A DNA stretch of 64,000 nucleotides. Origin: Circinella umbellata (taxonomy: Eukaryota; Mucoromycota; Mucoromycetes; Mucorales; Lichtheimiaceae). The notes beneath the pieces were generated by a model, which saw only the letters and a program-made list of their open reading frames with translations, was not told where the DNA came from and ran no database searches. Of the stretch, positions 1 to 15,238 are shown in pieces (the first letter of the stretch is position 1; each line of letters starts with the position of its first letter). The stretch is from NCBI GenBank assembly GCA_025093555.1, contig JAIWNF010000027.1:248001-312000 (forward strand). The letters run 5' to 3'. The position numbers and the translations under genes were made by a program.

Positions 1-452
1 TCATTTAACAGTCTATCATACGTATTTACACTATTTTATTCATCAATATTACTATTCTTATCATACATTATTATCTCATTGTATTTTTATCCTTATATAC
101 CATTTCTCTTCTTTTTTTTTCTATATATACAAAACGTTCTTCTTCAATATAAAATCTACTAGTGTAAATATGTAATTTTTTTTTATTAAAAAAAAGTCGA
201 ATGGCATTTGTTATACAATAATGATGATTTAGAGAAAGTTCAAATTGATTTTATTTTTTGTATATATAATTGATGAGATTGATAGGAAAATGAATAATAT
301 TATTTACAAATACAGCAAAAAAAATATTGCGTGATAATGATTGTTTTAAACTTTTGTGTAAGTTATGTGATTGAAAGACGGAAAGTGAAGAACGGAGTAT
401 CAATATTATCACTTTATACATAGACTAACACAACAAATATCGAGTATAATAA
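1..452. other. 3' flank of the Zn2Cys6 gene
   Basis: AT-rich sequence with T-runs and no convincing coding frame. It probably contains the 3' UTR of the minus-strand transcription factor gene. I see nothing else in it. Confidence 0.4.
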
Positions 453-2821
453 TTATGAGAGGGAGAAAGGAGAAGTAGTAGGTGTATATAAATATTGATC
501 CAATTGGTTTAACGACGTCATGATGATATCGTTAAGTTGTGCGGAACCTGGGAATGGGTATTTTTCATATACTTCCAAAGGAGATGGTGTTAATATTTTG
601 GAGTTCTTCGTATCTTTTAATTCTTCTACGATATAAGCTGCTAAGAGTGAAGAAGAAGAGGAGACAGTGTGATCTGGTGGGAAAAGTGTTTTGATTTGCT
701 TATTCATAATTTTTTTGAACAAATATAATAATTCATACGGGTATTCAATATCTGGACAGTTGGCCAATTTCTCGAGTCCATATAGAATTAGAACAATTAC
801 ACAAGACGACACTTTATGTATATGTCAGTTAACACTGATCGTTACCTAAACCACAATAAAAATATAATATAACACAAATTGAAATATAGAAACTTTACAT
901 GATGCTGATGAAGTCCATCCTGTCCCATCTCGAGCACAATTCCTTTTTAAGATATAGATCAATACTCTACTTGTGTTCTTCGCAAGTTCAACTAGCTCCT
1001 CTCGAAGGGATTGTAATACACTGTTTGCAATAGGATTATCATTAATCTTCTCAGAACAACCTTCGCTTCTGGACAATGATGTTTTGAATCGCGGATGTAA
1101 TAAAGACGCAGAAATAAAATTGTTGAGCATGTGAACTGCAAGAAATGGAAATAGCGTTGTAGCTGGTAGTTTTTTTTCTGAATATTTGGTGCAAGCGGCT
1201 GGATCAAAAGGATCATCACAAAGACGGTATTCGGCTGGTAAACTCTTCCACCAGTCAAGAACGATGGGCTTATAAGCCAATATATCTTCTAGAAATAATT
1301 CGCATGATTCGCCAAAGAAAGTACTGTTTATCTTTCCCTAGGAACACAAATAAATATTGACATTCTTTGGTCCTCCCGAAATAATATGTTGCACCGTTTT
1401 TTTTTTGTCCAAAAATAACCAAAAAGAAAAAAAAATGATGCGATGTTTTTTTCTTGAACTTACCAAAAGAACTGAAACATGTGGAGTGCAAACCAACCGT
1501 ATAAGATGATTGTAAAACCGAATATAGTCTTTGGTAACTTGTAATTCATCATCCAATATAACGAGTTCAATAAAATTACATCCATTTTTGACTCGGTAAT
1601 CCATCCTAGATTCAAAAAATATATCAAATGTTCGATTTGACATTTCCAAGGATAATCGATGTCGTTCATAAAGAGCATTGTCCACAACTGTCATTTCCCC
1701 CTTATGATATGGTCCATTTAAGAATTCATCACAAATTAAAAGAGCCACCGTCGTCAATCGTCTTGCTTCAATATAATTGAGTGTGACATCCATTAAATAC
1801 ACCTGTAAAAAACTGGTGGTCATGACAATTTCAAGTCCATATTGGACTGGATCATCATACATTTCAAAGAGAATTTGTTTGCAACGATAACAACAGAGCT
1901 CGGCCAGCATCCGACGTTCCATAGTAGAGTAGCGGGTTACTTGAGGCAAGGATACTAAAGCATCCACACACATAGATAAGATCACTGGGTTTGTTAATGG
2001 ATCTCTTAATTCGTTATAATATTTCTGGAAAGTTGGGATATGTAAAAATCCATTATAGGGTATTTTATGTTCGAGATAAAGCGGGACAAGATACTCAATA
2101 ACAGACCGATAGTCCATTAAAGGGCATGAAAATCCGTCACTCTCGATGTTATCGCCTCCGTTTTGGCTAGTTCTGCTGCTTCTATCATCGTTGTTACTGG
2201 TTTGGTGTTGATAGTGTTTCTTAGTGTAAGATAAAGCTCGCTGTTTTTGTATCGCATTACGTTGAATAACGACGCTTGAAATAATTGGGATACTAAATGA
2301 GCGACTTTCGAATAATATCGATGTATTTTTATTGTTGAATAAATCAGAAAACGGAGATAAGTAACGCAATGAAGCTTCGGTATACATTTTCATTTCGTCA
2401 ATCGATTGAATAGTGGTTCTGAGTCTGAGATAGCCGTTAACAATACTAAGTTGCCATTCATGTTGCTCATTTGACGGTTTACTTAAGAAATGATATTCAG
2501 TTGATGCAGTTGTCATGGACTCCATTTTCTGTAATTCAAGTTCAAGTTGTTGTACATCATGAATCCAATCCTCGACTTGTTCCTCGCCATCTTGTGGCAT
2601 AAGTTCTTCATGTTCTCGGGCAATCTTTTTTTCATCGGTTGGAACGCATTCAATGTCAAGTTTTGTACATCGGTTGCATTTGGTCTCATTCTCTTCCCAG
2701 ACACACTTTCGTCTACGAAGTCGGCATACTTTTTTTTTAATTTGATGAGAAATGATTATTTTTACTTTTGATTATTGATATCATTATGCAGTGTACCTCT
2801 ACATGGACTAGTCGGCTGCAT
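453..2821 (-). CDS. Zn2Cys6 fungal-type transcription factor
   Basis: Predicted nuclear DNA-binding regulator. I join four exons: 2821-2797, 2728-1464, 1337-899 and 811-453 (695 aa). The first exon is only 25 nt and carries the start and the first Cys. After splicing, the N-terminus reads as a perfect binuclear zinc cluster at residues 7-34: C-x2-C-x6-C-x8-C-x2-C-x6-C, with the basic run RLRRRK between Cys 2 and 3. An acidic/Gln-rich linker follows. A middle region (segment VIEYLVPLYLEHKIPYNGF and the Cys-rich helix AELCCYRCKQILFEM) fits the fungal-specific transcription factor domain. The C-terminus is Ser-rich. Introns are 68, 126 and 87 nt. Target genes and ligand cannot be inferred. It is divergent from TAH18, with 845 bp between the two starts. 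Confidence 0.92.
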
Positions 2822-6471
<3,650 letters not shown>

Positions 6472-7312
6472 AAAAAGACGAGGAATAGAAGAATCTAATC
6501 ACAAAAACCTGTTACCTTTTATAAACATCACCTTTTAATAGACCCTATTATATATAATATAAATTTTTAAACCAATTTTTTTTTTCTAAAAAAAAATTAA
6601 CAATGTATTATTTAAACTTAATACACAATAGTAATGAATCTTAAAAAATTGTGGGGTGATGGAAGATCGATACCTAATTTGGAAGCCGTCGATCTATCAC
6701 CTCCTTATCTACCGCTGTTTTGACTTTTATTTTGCATTAAAAGCGTCTGTGTAATGTTTCACTTGTCAAAATAAAATATTTTTTAGAGAAAGATGATGCT
6801 CCATTTTATCAATTGGTATGAGCTATGATACTGCACATATTATTTCTATATAAATACGGATCTATATATCATCAGACATAGCTATATATGAGAAGAAATG
6901 CTTGCGCAAGCTAGAAGGAGTAATTATACTATAGTCACGACATGTAGAGAATGTGTATTTACTATAAATCAAGTCATATTTTGAATTTAACATATCCGTG
7001 GCACTACATTCCTTTTATAATAAAAAGTTTTTCAAATTGCGGGTTCGCAGTGGGACTTGTTGAGAATAAAAATTGTTTTTATATAGGTTTTATATATATG
7101 ACAAACCAAAAAAAAAATAAAAAAAAGATCAAGGCAAGTTAGCAAACAAAACAGGAGAAAAACAGAGGGAAGGAGATAAAAAACAAAAGAATAAAGGAAC
7201 AAAATAAAAAAGAGGGAGAGGGAGAGGGAACTACACGTTTGATAATAATTATTCAGCCAAAAGGCACTTTAAAAAAAACTCCCCTTCCGTAACATAACTA
7301 AAACTATCTATC
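6472..7312. other. convergent intergenic region
   Basis: Lies between the 3' ends of TAH18 (+) and the TPR-MYND gene (-). It is AT-rich with a purine-rich tract around 7080-7230 (GGGAGA repeats and A-runs). No gene is seen. Confidence 0.5.
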
Positions 7313-8832
7313 TTATTTCTGTTCCTGTGCCTTTTTACATGAAAGCTTGTGGCATGCCTTATAATCCTTAACTTGACAGTCACGAGAACAATACCAAATG
7401 CTCTTACATCCACCACAGCAAAGCAATGATTTTTCTGGTTGATCCTTCAAATGTTTAGCACCACAGTTAGAGCATTGTTCTGGGCTTGCTGGATAAGGCG
7501 AGTTAAGAATACCAGCTTGAATCAATTGTTCAATCTTGTTATTGTATTGCTTGGAAGGCATAGCATCGAATACAATTTTACGGGCATCATCAGGAGTTTC
7601 ATGCAATTGCACAGCTTGACGTTTGATATCACTCATACCTGTATTAGTACCATACAGATACTTAAATCGGGTTTCAGAGTCTCTTGCTTTCTTGTACATT
7701 TCGCGTGCTTCAGATTTGCGTCCCTTCTCTTGAAGAAGAATGGAAAGGGAATACAATGCATTGACATAGTCTGCGGTATCAGGGTGACCACGTTCAAGGT
7801 ATTGCTTGAATCCCTTGATAGCTTGGTCACGATCTTTCAAGTTCATATAAATGGATCCCAAAACACTGTAGGCGACGGTGAATTTTGGGTCTTTTTGGAG
7901 ACATTTTTCTAAATCCTTGAGCCCAATTCTAATGGTTTTGTTTTAGTTCCAGTCAGTACTTTGGCAGGATTTCAGTCACTCTTTCACCCTCCTTTCATAA
8001 AATCAAAATCCCTGAGTCACTCTTCTCCATATTTCTGACCATCAGTTTCATAACACTTTTTTGCACATATGTGATTGTTACCTAAGTTTGCCCAAAGAGA
8101 AGTAGCACGAAGCACGAAGGAAATATACACGAGCTGGGAGATCATCGTATGTATTAATTGCAAGTGTAAGAGTTGTCAAGCTACAAACATATAAAATTTA
8201 AATAGTAACTGTGAGAACCATATATAGATAAAGAAGATTGTCCCTGACAACAACAAATCACCATGGGAAAGAAAGCAAACATACCAGTGTTGATATTGGC
8301 GTCCAACCAACAAAATCCAGGCAGAAAACAACAAGCTTTCTTTAATAAAGAAGCCTTCTCTGTCAGCTTCAGCAACGTCCTTTAATAAGACCTTTTCATA
8401 CTGTTGACCTAAAATCAATACGCGTTCAGACATGGGAGCAGCCTTGTCATCCAATAACCAAGCATTGACTAAAGTTTCTGCAGAAGTTTTGACATCTTCC
8501 TCATGTTGCAAAAGAATGTCTTCATCCAAGGAACGTGGAATGGTCATACACAAGTCATAACCTTGACGGAATAATTCCTTAGCTTTTTTATATCTCTTGA
8601 CATCAGGGTCAGTAGTTTCATTAGATTTGCCACGTGCTTCCAATAAATCGTAAGCAATGATTCGTTGACTGCCTTCCAAGAAACGATCCTTGTATTCTCC
8701 TTCTTCACCTTCAGCACCAGTTTCAGTAGTAGCAACAGTGGTTTCTTCACCAGCTTTAGTTTCAACAACCTTCTTTTCAGGAACTTCTTTTTCTGTAGAA
8801 GGAGTAGGAGCAACAACAGCTTCGTTGGTCAT
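7313..8832 (-). CDS. TPR and MYND zinc-finger protein
   Basis: Three exons, 8832-8285, 8180-8082 and 7928-7313, give 420 aa. The N-terminus (about residues 1-45) is acidic and low-complexity (Glu/Thr/Val). The middle is helical with TPR-like repeats, for example DPKFTVAYSVLGSIYMNLKD followed by DQAIKGFKQYLERG. The C-terminus is a MYND-type zinc finger: CSNC, then CCGGC, then WYCSRDCQ, and finally HKLSC, with the expected Cys/His spacing. MYND fingers usually mediate protein-protein contacts, so a scaffold or cofactor role is inferred, not shown. Introns are 104 and 153 nt. The exon 2 frame was fixed by requiring codon continuity on both sides. No specific orthologue is recognised. Confidence 0.88.
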
Positions 8833-11800
8833 TTTATTTATTTATGCAGTATGTGGTTAGGGGGGAGAGAGAAAAGAGAGAGAAAATAAAAGAAGAAAGG
8901 AGAGAGGAGAGAAGAAGTTCTTCATGTCCAGCAGGTGTAGGTCTCAACTCATTAGAAACAATTTGACCAATCATAAGATGCCGTGCACCCTAGTTTGTTG
9001 TGCCGCACGCTTTGTTGTCAAAGCAACTTTTTTCCACACTTGTATAATATTATACCCGCCAATTTCATTAGACCGTAGCATTTTTTTTTGGAAAATGTTC
9101 CTATATTGGAAGAAATGTTACGCAAATTATTATATATAAATTTTTCTAGTACAGACAACAACTACTCCCCGCTCCCCCTATACCGTCTATTCCTTTAGTA
9201 CTGTAATTGACATTATTATTATTAATGGCCAAAATAATATATAAACTACTTGTAATAATTACATTGTGCAACAATCAATGTGCTTTGAAAACAAGCTTGT
9301 AAAGATTGCTCTATATAATACCTGTTTCCGAAATATCTTGTTCTTGTAGTTTTAGTAATAACTTTTTAATCTTTCTTGATCTAATTTTTAATTTTTTTAG
9401 TGCGTCATGATGTTGCTATTTTGGAAGCAGAACATACATGGAGAATCAAGCCAGGTGACCTTGACGCAGTTATGTACTTATAAACGGACATCATCCTCTC
9501 CCTGTTATTGCTCTCGTCGTCTCTCGCATTCTAATACGTAAAGAGCTGTTTAAGTTCTTTGTCTCGTAAATCAAACCAATAAAGGTTTACATCAATGAGA
9601 TGATTTAGTTGGGTAATAGTATTGAATACATTGTCTTTTTGTTCTCATATAAAATATTTTATCTCTCAGAATGATCTTCTTGTTGTAGTGGATGGCTATT
9701 CAAAAACTTATGCGTTATTATCTCTTCTCATACAAAACAAGTGAGGTCAGCGTTGGTAGTTGTTGTAGTATTGCAGGAAGGTGTTGCTTCAGTCCGTGAT
9801 ACCTTTTTTTTCACGTTTAGGTTTGTTAAATGGTTCATTGTACATGAGAAAAAAAGCCCCCCATTCAGAAATAGCTGTTGCATAAAAAGCATACTGACTA
9901 ACAGTAGTTGTATGTAGTGCATATTTTATTGTATCTTTCTCAATTCAAAGCGTTAAATGTCTAGCTGATTGACGTTTATGTATCCTAACCGCTGTTATTG
10001 TTTATCTTTGTTATAGTCGTCGGTATATGTTTATTCCTTCTTGTTGTTAATGTATCAGTAGTGCGTAATACAATTTATATTATTATATATGCTCAATCTC
10101 AATCAATTCAGGGTAATGATTTTGGAGTTCTGATAAGCTAGTAGCCCCAAACCTCCTAAAGCCAGTGAATAAATATGTAATGAACGAAAAAATAGGAGTG
10201 CTATAGTTTCTATGGGTAGAGCATGAGTAGAGAAAAAATAAACAATATAGTCAATGTTAGATTTTTTGGCACGTTGATCTCATTCAAAGTACCATCTTCA
10301 AGTTTTTAAGCATGACATCCAAGTGAGATGACTTTCATTTAATAAAATAAAAGCTTCCTTTATACGGTAATAGATTCGATGTTTTTCTTGACAGCTTTAT
10401 TAGATCTAATTTGGCTAGTATTATACATATCTTTGATATACAGTACAGTAATTGATTACAAGTCATCCTGGTTTAATATTCTTTTTTAATTATTAAAACG
10501 TTTTTATTAGCAATAGCCAGTATTTTTATGCTTATCTCTAAAATAATACAGTTAAATATGTATTCCACGACGATACCATATGTTTTCAGTAACAAATTTT
10601 AAGTTCAGTCAACTCATGCTTTCTAAGGCAATTACATGGTTATACGTAAATCAATTTTCTGTTGTTTATTATGATAAGTTGGACACGATGAGCTGACTGA
10701 AAATATAATAAGCCATTTAAAGCCATGGTAAGAACACGACAATTGATATGAATCTTTTCAAGAATAGTATGCCTAGATCCTATCAGACACTCTGTAATGT
10801 AATGAAACTTTTATTTAATTTGCTGTTTGATCATACCACGTCCTGTTGTAAAAACACAAATATCTTGATTTTGGAATAGCCGTTATATCTTGCTGTCTTA
10901 ATATTAAAAATTATTGCTTTTAGTTTTTTCAAAATGAATAGAGTTCTGTAGCATGAAGCAATTCTTTGAAATTTTTGACTGTTTTAAATTCGTAGTACGG
11001 AAACCTTTTCTATATCTCGACTATGTGTTTCTATGTTTTTGTATCTCTTCTCCTTTAACTAATAACAACCGCTTGCTTTGTTTATGACCATTCTTCTTAA
11101 ACATATTAAAGTGTTTTCACGTCATTTATGTTATACAATGTCAAATGATCTTATGTGACGTATAAAGATCAAAACATGTCATTTACAAAAGAAAGAATTA
11201 ACTGTCAGTATTTCTTCAAAACGATGAGCTTTTCTAGTTATTTTAATCAAATACAGTTATACATGATACATTTTTTCTGCTGCAGCCGATATCATCGAAT
11301 GGAATGACCTTCTAATTGTCTCGTTGTTTGTAGCACTTCAAATTGTGATACATTAACCGATAATTTTTCAACCATTAAAATTAAGATATCTATACATCTG
11401 TATGAACGAAATAATTAAATATAGCAACTGCTCTTACTTCTTGATTAACATATATTCGCTTTTTTTTTTCTTATTAAAAACAATGGCTTGTGCGTCCATT
11501 ATTTTATTGTAACATCTCAACAACATACATACATACATACATACAACGAGGATAGGAATCACTGTAGACAACATGTTAGTAGAGAGCGTTAATCTTCCAA
11601 CAAATAAAAGTGATAAAACTCGATTATGTCTTTGAACTAAATTACCATTCTTTTCAACGAAATACGACATATTGTCAATACCAGCTAAGAACAACAAGAG
11701 AGTGTATGTCGTTGGGAATTGTATTATCAAATCTCAAAAAGTAATACAGTACGTCTCACCTGCGAAAAAGTCATCGACGAGCGTTCTTTTGCCAGAATCA

Positions 11801-13489
11801 TCTCAGAATGAATTGTGGGCAAGTTTACTGTGAATGGTAAAATTGTTAAAAGATTTTAAATCTACAAAATGTACGTATAAGAAATAAATTCTTGTGTTCG
11901 GATCCTTTGCTATACTTTTGTAGTTGTGATTGAACACTTAAATGGGTGAACCTTTTCAATTTTTTACCTTCTAAGATGCATCTCTGACGCATAAAAAAGA
12001 ACCATGTGCAGAACAACACATCCTAACGTCAAAAAAGCAGTTTAAGTATAAATTAAAAATTGTTTGTAGTACTATACAATTCGAGTATCAAAGAGTAATA
12101 ACAGTGATGACATTCTTTTTGTTACATAAATTATATTACAACAGCACTAGAAAACTTTATTATGAGATTAGAATGAGATCTTTCAATTTGCAAGTGAAAT
12201 TAATCAGGGTTTTAAATTTTTGTAACACAATTGTACTAATGATTAGTAATAATTAAAGTATGAATAGTGATGGTCCTTTGAAGCAACATTAACAACAACA
12301 ACAACAGCGAAACGAAAGGAAAAAAAAAATATTATAACCGTGGATGAGTATTTGGCTGATGAAGACGACCATATTTATTGATTATACACATGTACATGTT
12401 CAGACTTTTTTGTTGAAAAAATAATTGGGAAACATTACGTAGTTAGCCTCATTTTATTAGTACTTCATATAATTGACTGACAGTTTTGTTATTACGTATT
12501 GTTTGACTCTCTCTTAATAATGCTAGCTCTTCGTGATTTTTGTTCACGACTCGGATTGTAGACAAGGTAGTGTAAATTATACCTACGTTCGTACTAGTAA
12601 TAATCATCCACTCGTTTTTACATAATCACCTTTTTTTATTTAAACCGAAGATGCTGCTACGAAGGATGCTATTATCAATGATCAGATACAACAAATCTCT
12701 TAAGAGTATGAGCGTTATCGTAACTTCTAGTTTGTGTATACGGTACATATAATAGAATTTTATTAATATTTACTATTGCTAAAAGATCTTTATTGTATCT
12801 CTTTAATAGCATTATTATAAATATATGCTATTACTAATATTTTTTTTGAAAGAGAAAATATATCATTGGCGGTAGTGATAGTTTAACTTGGACCACGAGG
12901 TCCTTCTTTTTTTAAAAACATCATGATCTTGATGGTGACGTTGCTTTTCAATTTTCAAGAAAAAAATCGGTTACAACAAGGTTACATGTATTGGCTTGCT
13001 TCAAATGGTGAAGTAAAAGATTATTACTCTGCTGTTGCTGTGTCTTTTTTACATACGTAAAACCCCTCTTACACGAGGTTAATACTAAATAGGAAAATGA
13101 TACGCTTCAAAATAAACTTAAAATTTTTGTTTGATAAAAATAAAACAACCCATCAATTTGCCAAATCACCAAAAAAAACTGTTTATTTGTTATGATTTAA
13201 AATAAATGAGAAGATGTTATCGCCCTTATCTTAATAAGAGGCATTCATTCCAACAAGTAGTAATATAGATTTGCTGATAGCGTTTTAAATTCCTAAATAG
13301 TATCTTATTAGCTCCTTTTTTTTCTCTGATAAAAAAAAGGTGGGGGGAGCCTTGAAGTGTTCGAAAAATTAGTTGCTTTTGTGTGACAACAAAGTTTTTC
13401 ATGATTTCGTCGCAAGGCTAAAGTGAATGAGGCCATGAAAACCAATAAAAAAAGACTATCACGTTTTGGATTTAGCCAATCAATTTCGA
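8833..13489. other. gene-poor region with decayed coding fragments
   Basis: About 4.7 kb of AT-rich sequence upstream of the TPR-MYND gene. A purine-rich tract (8860-8920) directly precedes that gene's start and is probably its promoter/leader. Two short protein-like islands have no continuing frame. At about 9399-9482 (+), VAILEAEHTWRIKPGDLDAV follows an acceptor-like TTTTTTAG. At about 12643-12725 (+), EDAATKDAIINDQIQQI runs into a stop. They look like remnants of lost genes. No intact gene is seen. Confidence 0.4.
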
Positions 13490-13909
13490 CTACGACATGT
13501 TGCTGAGACTTAAACAGTTAGCATAAAGCATAAGGGAAAAAGAAAGTTCATACGTTATTAGCGTCAATATGGAAAAAAAGTTATTGTTGTCTTGGACTGC
13601 ATCAATAGTTTCACATTGTAATATATCTCTAATAATAAAAGACGTGGAAGAAAAAACAGAAGGAAGAAATCTTAAGGTTTGGAGAAAATCTAATGGAACA
13701 AAAAGCATTATATAATGGATGAAAATTCCACTGATGTTAGTGACTCCAAGAACATTGTCGACAAACCGAACCAATAATAAGGAATCTACCATTAGTCGAA
13801 CCACTTTCATTGAATCCAGCGCTATTGAATCAAGTTTATTTGAAGTGATAAGTAGGTCTTCAAAAGTGTTAACTGTAGTTGCAACATAATATAGTTTTAA
13901 CAGCTCCAA
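13490..13909 (-). CDS. possible relic ORF, function unknown
   Basis: A 139-codon open frame with no ATG start (TTG at the 5' end). Several stretches are hydrophobic, such as GIFIHYIMLFVPLDFL. For DNA this AT-rich an open frame of this length is unlikely by chance, so it may be an exon or a decayed gene, but no family is recognised and no matching flanking exons were found. It could also be antisense to a lost gene on the plus strand. Confidence 0.2.
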   Translation of the reverse strand: MELLKLYYVATTVNTFEDLLITSNKLDSIALDSMKVVRLMVDSLLLVRFVDNVLGVTNISGIFIHYIMLFVPLDFLQTLRFLPSVFSSTSFIIRDILQCETIDAVQDNNNFFSILTLITYELSFSLMLYANCLSLSNMS

Positions 13910-14659
13910 ATTCTATTATAGCACTACAAATATATACAGATAGCAGCAGCAATAATAATCTCCTTGAAGGCATCTGTAAAAAGAATTAAAACCATGTACT
14001 ATTTGTGGCACCATTGAGTGTAAAGGAAACAACAAGAAAACAAAATGCGTGTTCTCGAACAACACCATTTGATTATTTCAACTGTTAAATACATATCCAG
14101 TACGTATGACAAATAACTAGCTATTATCATTATCTTTTTTCAAATAGTTATAGATTCCTATTCATATATAAAATATAATTGTCATTTTACAGTAGAAAAA
14201 TCTTCCTTTCGCTTCGCTACTGGGGGCATTTCCTAATTGGGAACAATTAATTTCTTCTGCCTCATACATGGTATACAGGCACAAAAAAAAAGACGACGAT
14301 TAACACAACGCGAAGTGTCTTATTAGCAAGTGATTCGCTCACCGCCGAGAAGAACAAGCAAGATGATCAGATGATGCTATACAAATTAGGTCGATACGTT
14401 CCACTGATCTATGAAACTGACGAAACCCAATATAGTTTACTGACATCGGCATCCATTGCCTCCAGTTTGCTATCAAAGAATAAAATGATTGCGAGTTGGT
14501 CCAGCCCTGTTTGTGATGAAGAATTAACACCACAGCTGACTTCTACTGAAACTGACCTAGATTATTTTATCCAAGAATTAAAAAATAAATGGTAATAAAT
14601 GAATATGTTATTTGGAGTTGGATAGAATCAATAACCGTGTCTTTTTCTATTATTAAACA

Positions 14660-14660
14660 T

Positions 14661-14707
<47 letters not shown>
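14660..14707. repeat. poly-T homopolymer, about 47 bp
   Basis: An uninterrupted run of about 47 T follows ACATG and ends in a TTTGCTTTAG acceptor-like sequence. It separates the two parts of the pseudogene, so it may be an expanded polypyrimidine tract of a former intron, or the tail of an inserted retrocopy on the minus strand. Confidence 0.8.
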
Positions 14708-14710
<3 letters not shown>

Positions 14711-14955
14711 TTAGTAAAGCTTCAAAAACAATGGTAGACACCATCCACGAAGAAATTACAAAAGAAACGGTATCTTTGTTGAATGAAGATTGGCTACAAT
14801 ATCCACAATTACATTTCTGTTTATCACAACTTTTAGCGGGTGCTATCTTGATTGATGGAACGTCTGCATTAGTAATCAATTCCATCGAACCATATTGTCG
14901 AGATGTTCTATTGGATGCTCATCATGAACGACGATTGTTCGATTCTGCATCATCT

Positions 14956-15060
14956 TACAGTCAAACCCCGCTTTTTGCACAGGTGGAATTTAGGCCAAGA
15001 GGTGTGCAAAAAGCGGGGGTGTGCAAAAATCGGGAGTGCAAAAAGTGGAGTTCGACTGTA
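14956..15060. mobile_element. 101-bp Tc1/mariner-type MITE flanked by TA
   Basis: The core, 14958-15058, begins CAGTCAAACC and ends GTTCGACTG, and is flanked on both sides by TA, the expected Tc1/mariner target-site duplication. The terminal inverted repeats are 23 bp with 20 matches; their inner part is CTTTTTGCAC. The right half is built from three tandem versions of the same unit, in plus orientation TGTGCAAAAAGCGGGG, GTGTGCAAAAATCGGG and AGTGCAAAAAGTGG. There is no coding capacity, so it would depend on a transposase in trans. It is inserted in a protein-like frame and disrupts it. Confidence 0.85.
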
Positions 15061-15238
15061 CCCCAATAAAGAGGAAAGGCGAATATTTAGACGATCTGAT
15101 TACAGAACAGGAGCATGTCCGTAATAAAGAGGGTCGCTATGGATACTTGTCAATATGCCTTCTTTCAACACCAGATGGTGTCAAATTGATAATTGGTTCA
15201 CGAACATGCTCTTTCTTGATCACACAAAGCCAAAAGTC

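Noticed and set aside
11434..11730. 98-codon minus-strand open frame
   Set aside because: Open frames of this length are expected a few times by chance in DNA this AT-rich, and it spans a CATA repeat.
12882..12895. GGACC-ACGA-GGTCC hairpin as a possible terminator or RNA element
   Set aside because: A 5-bp stem is too short to mean anything in a eukaryotic intergenic region without other context.
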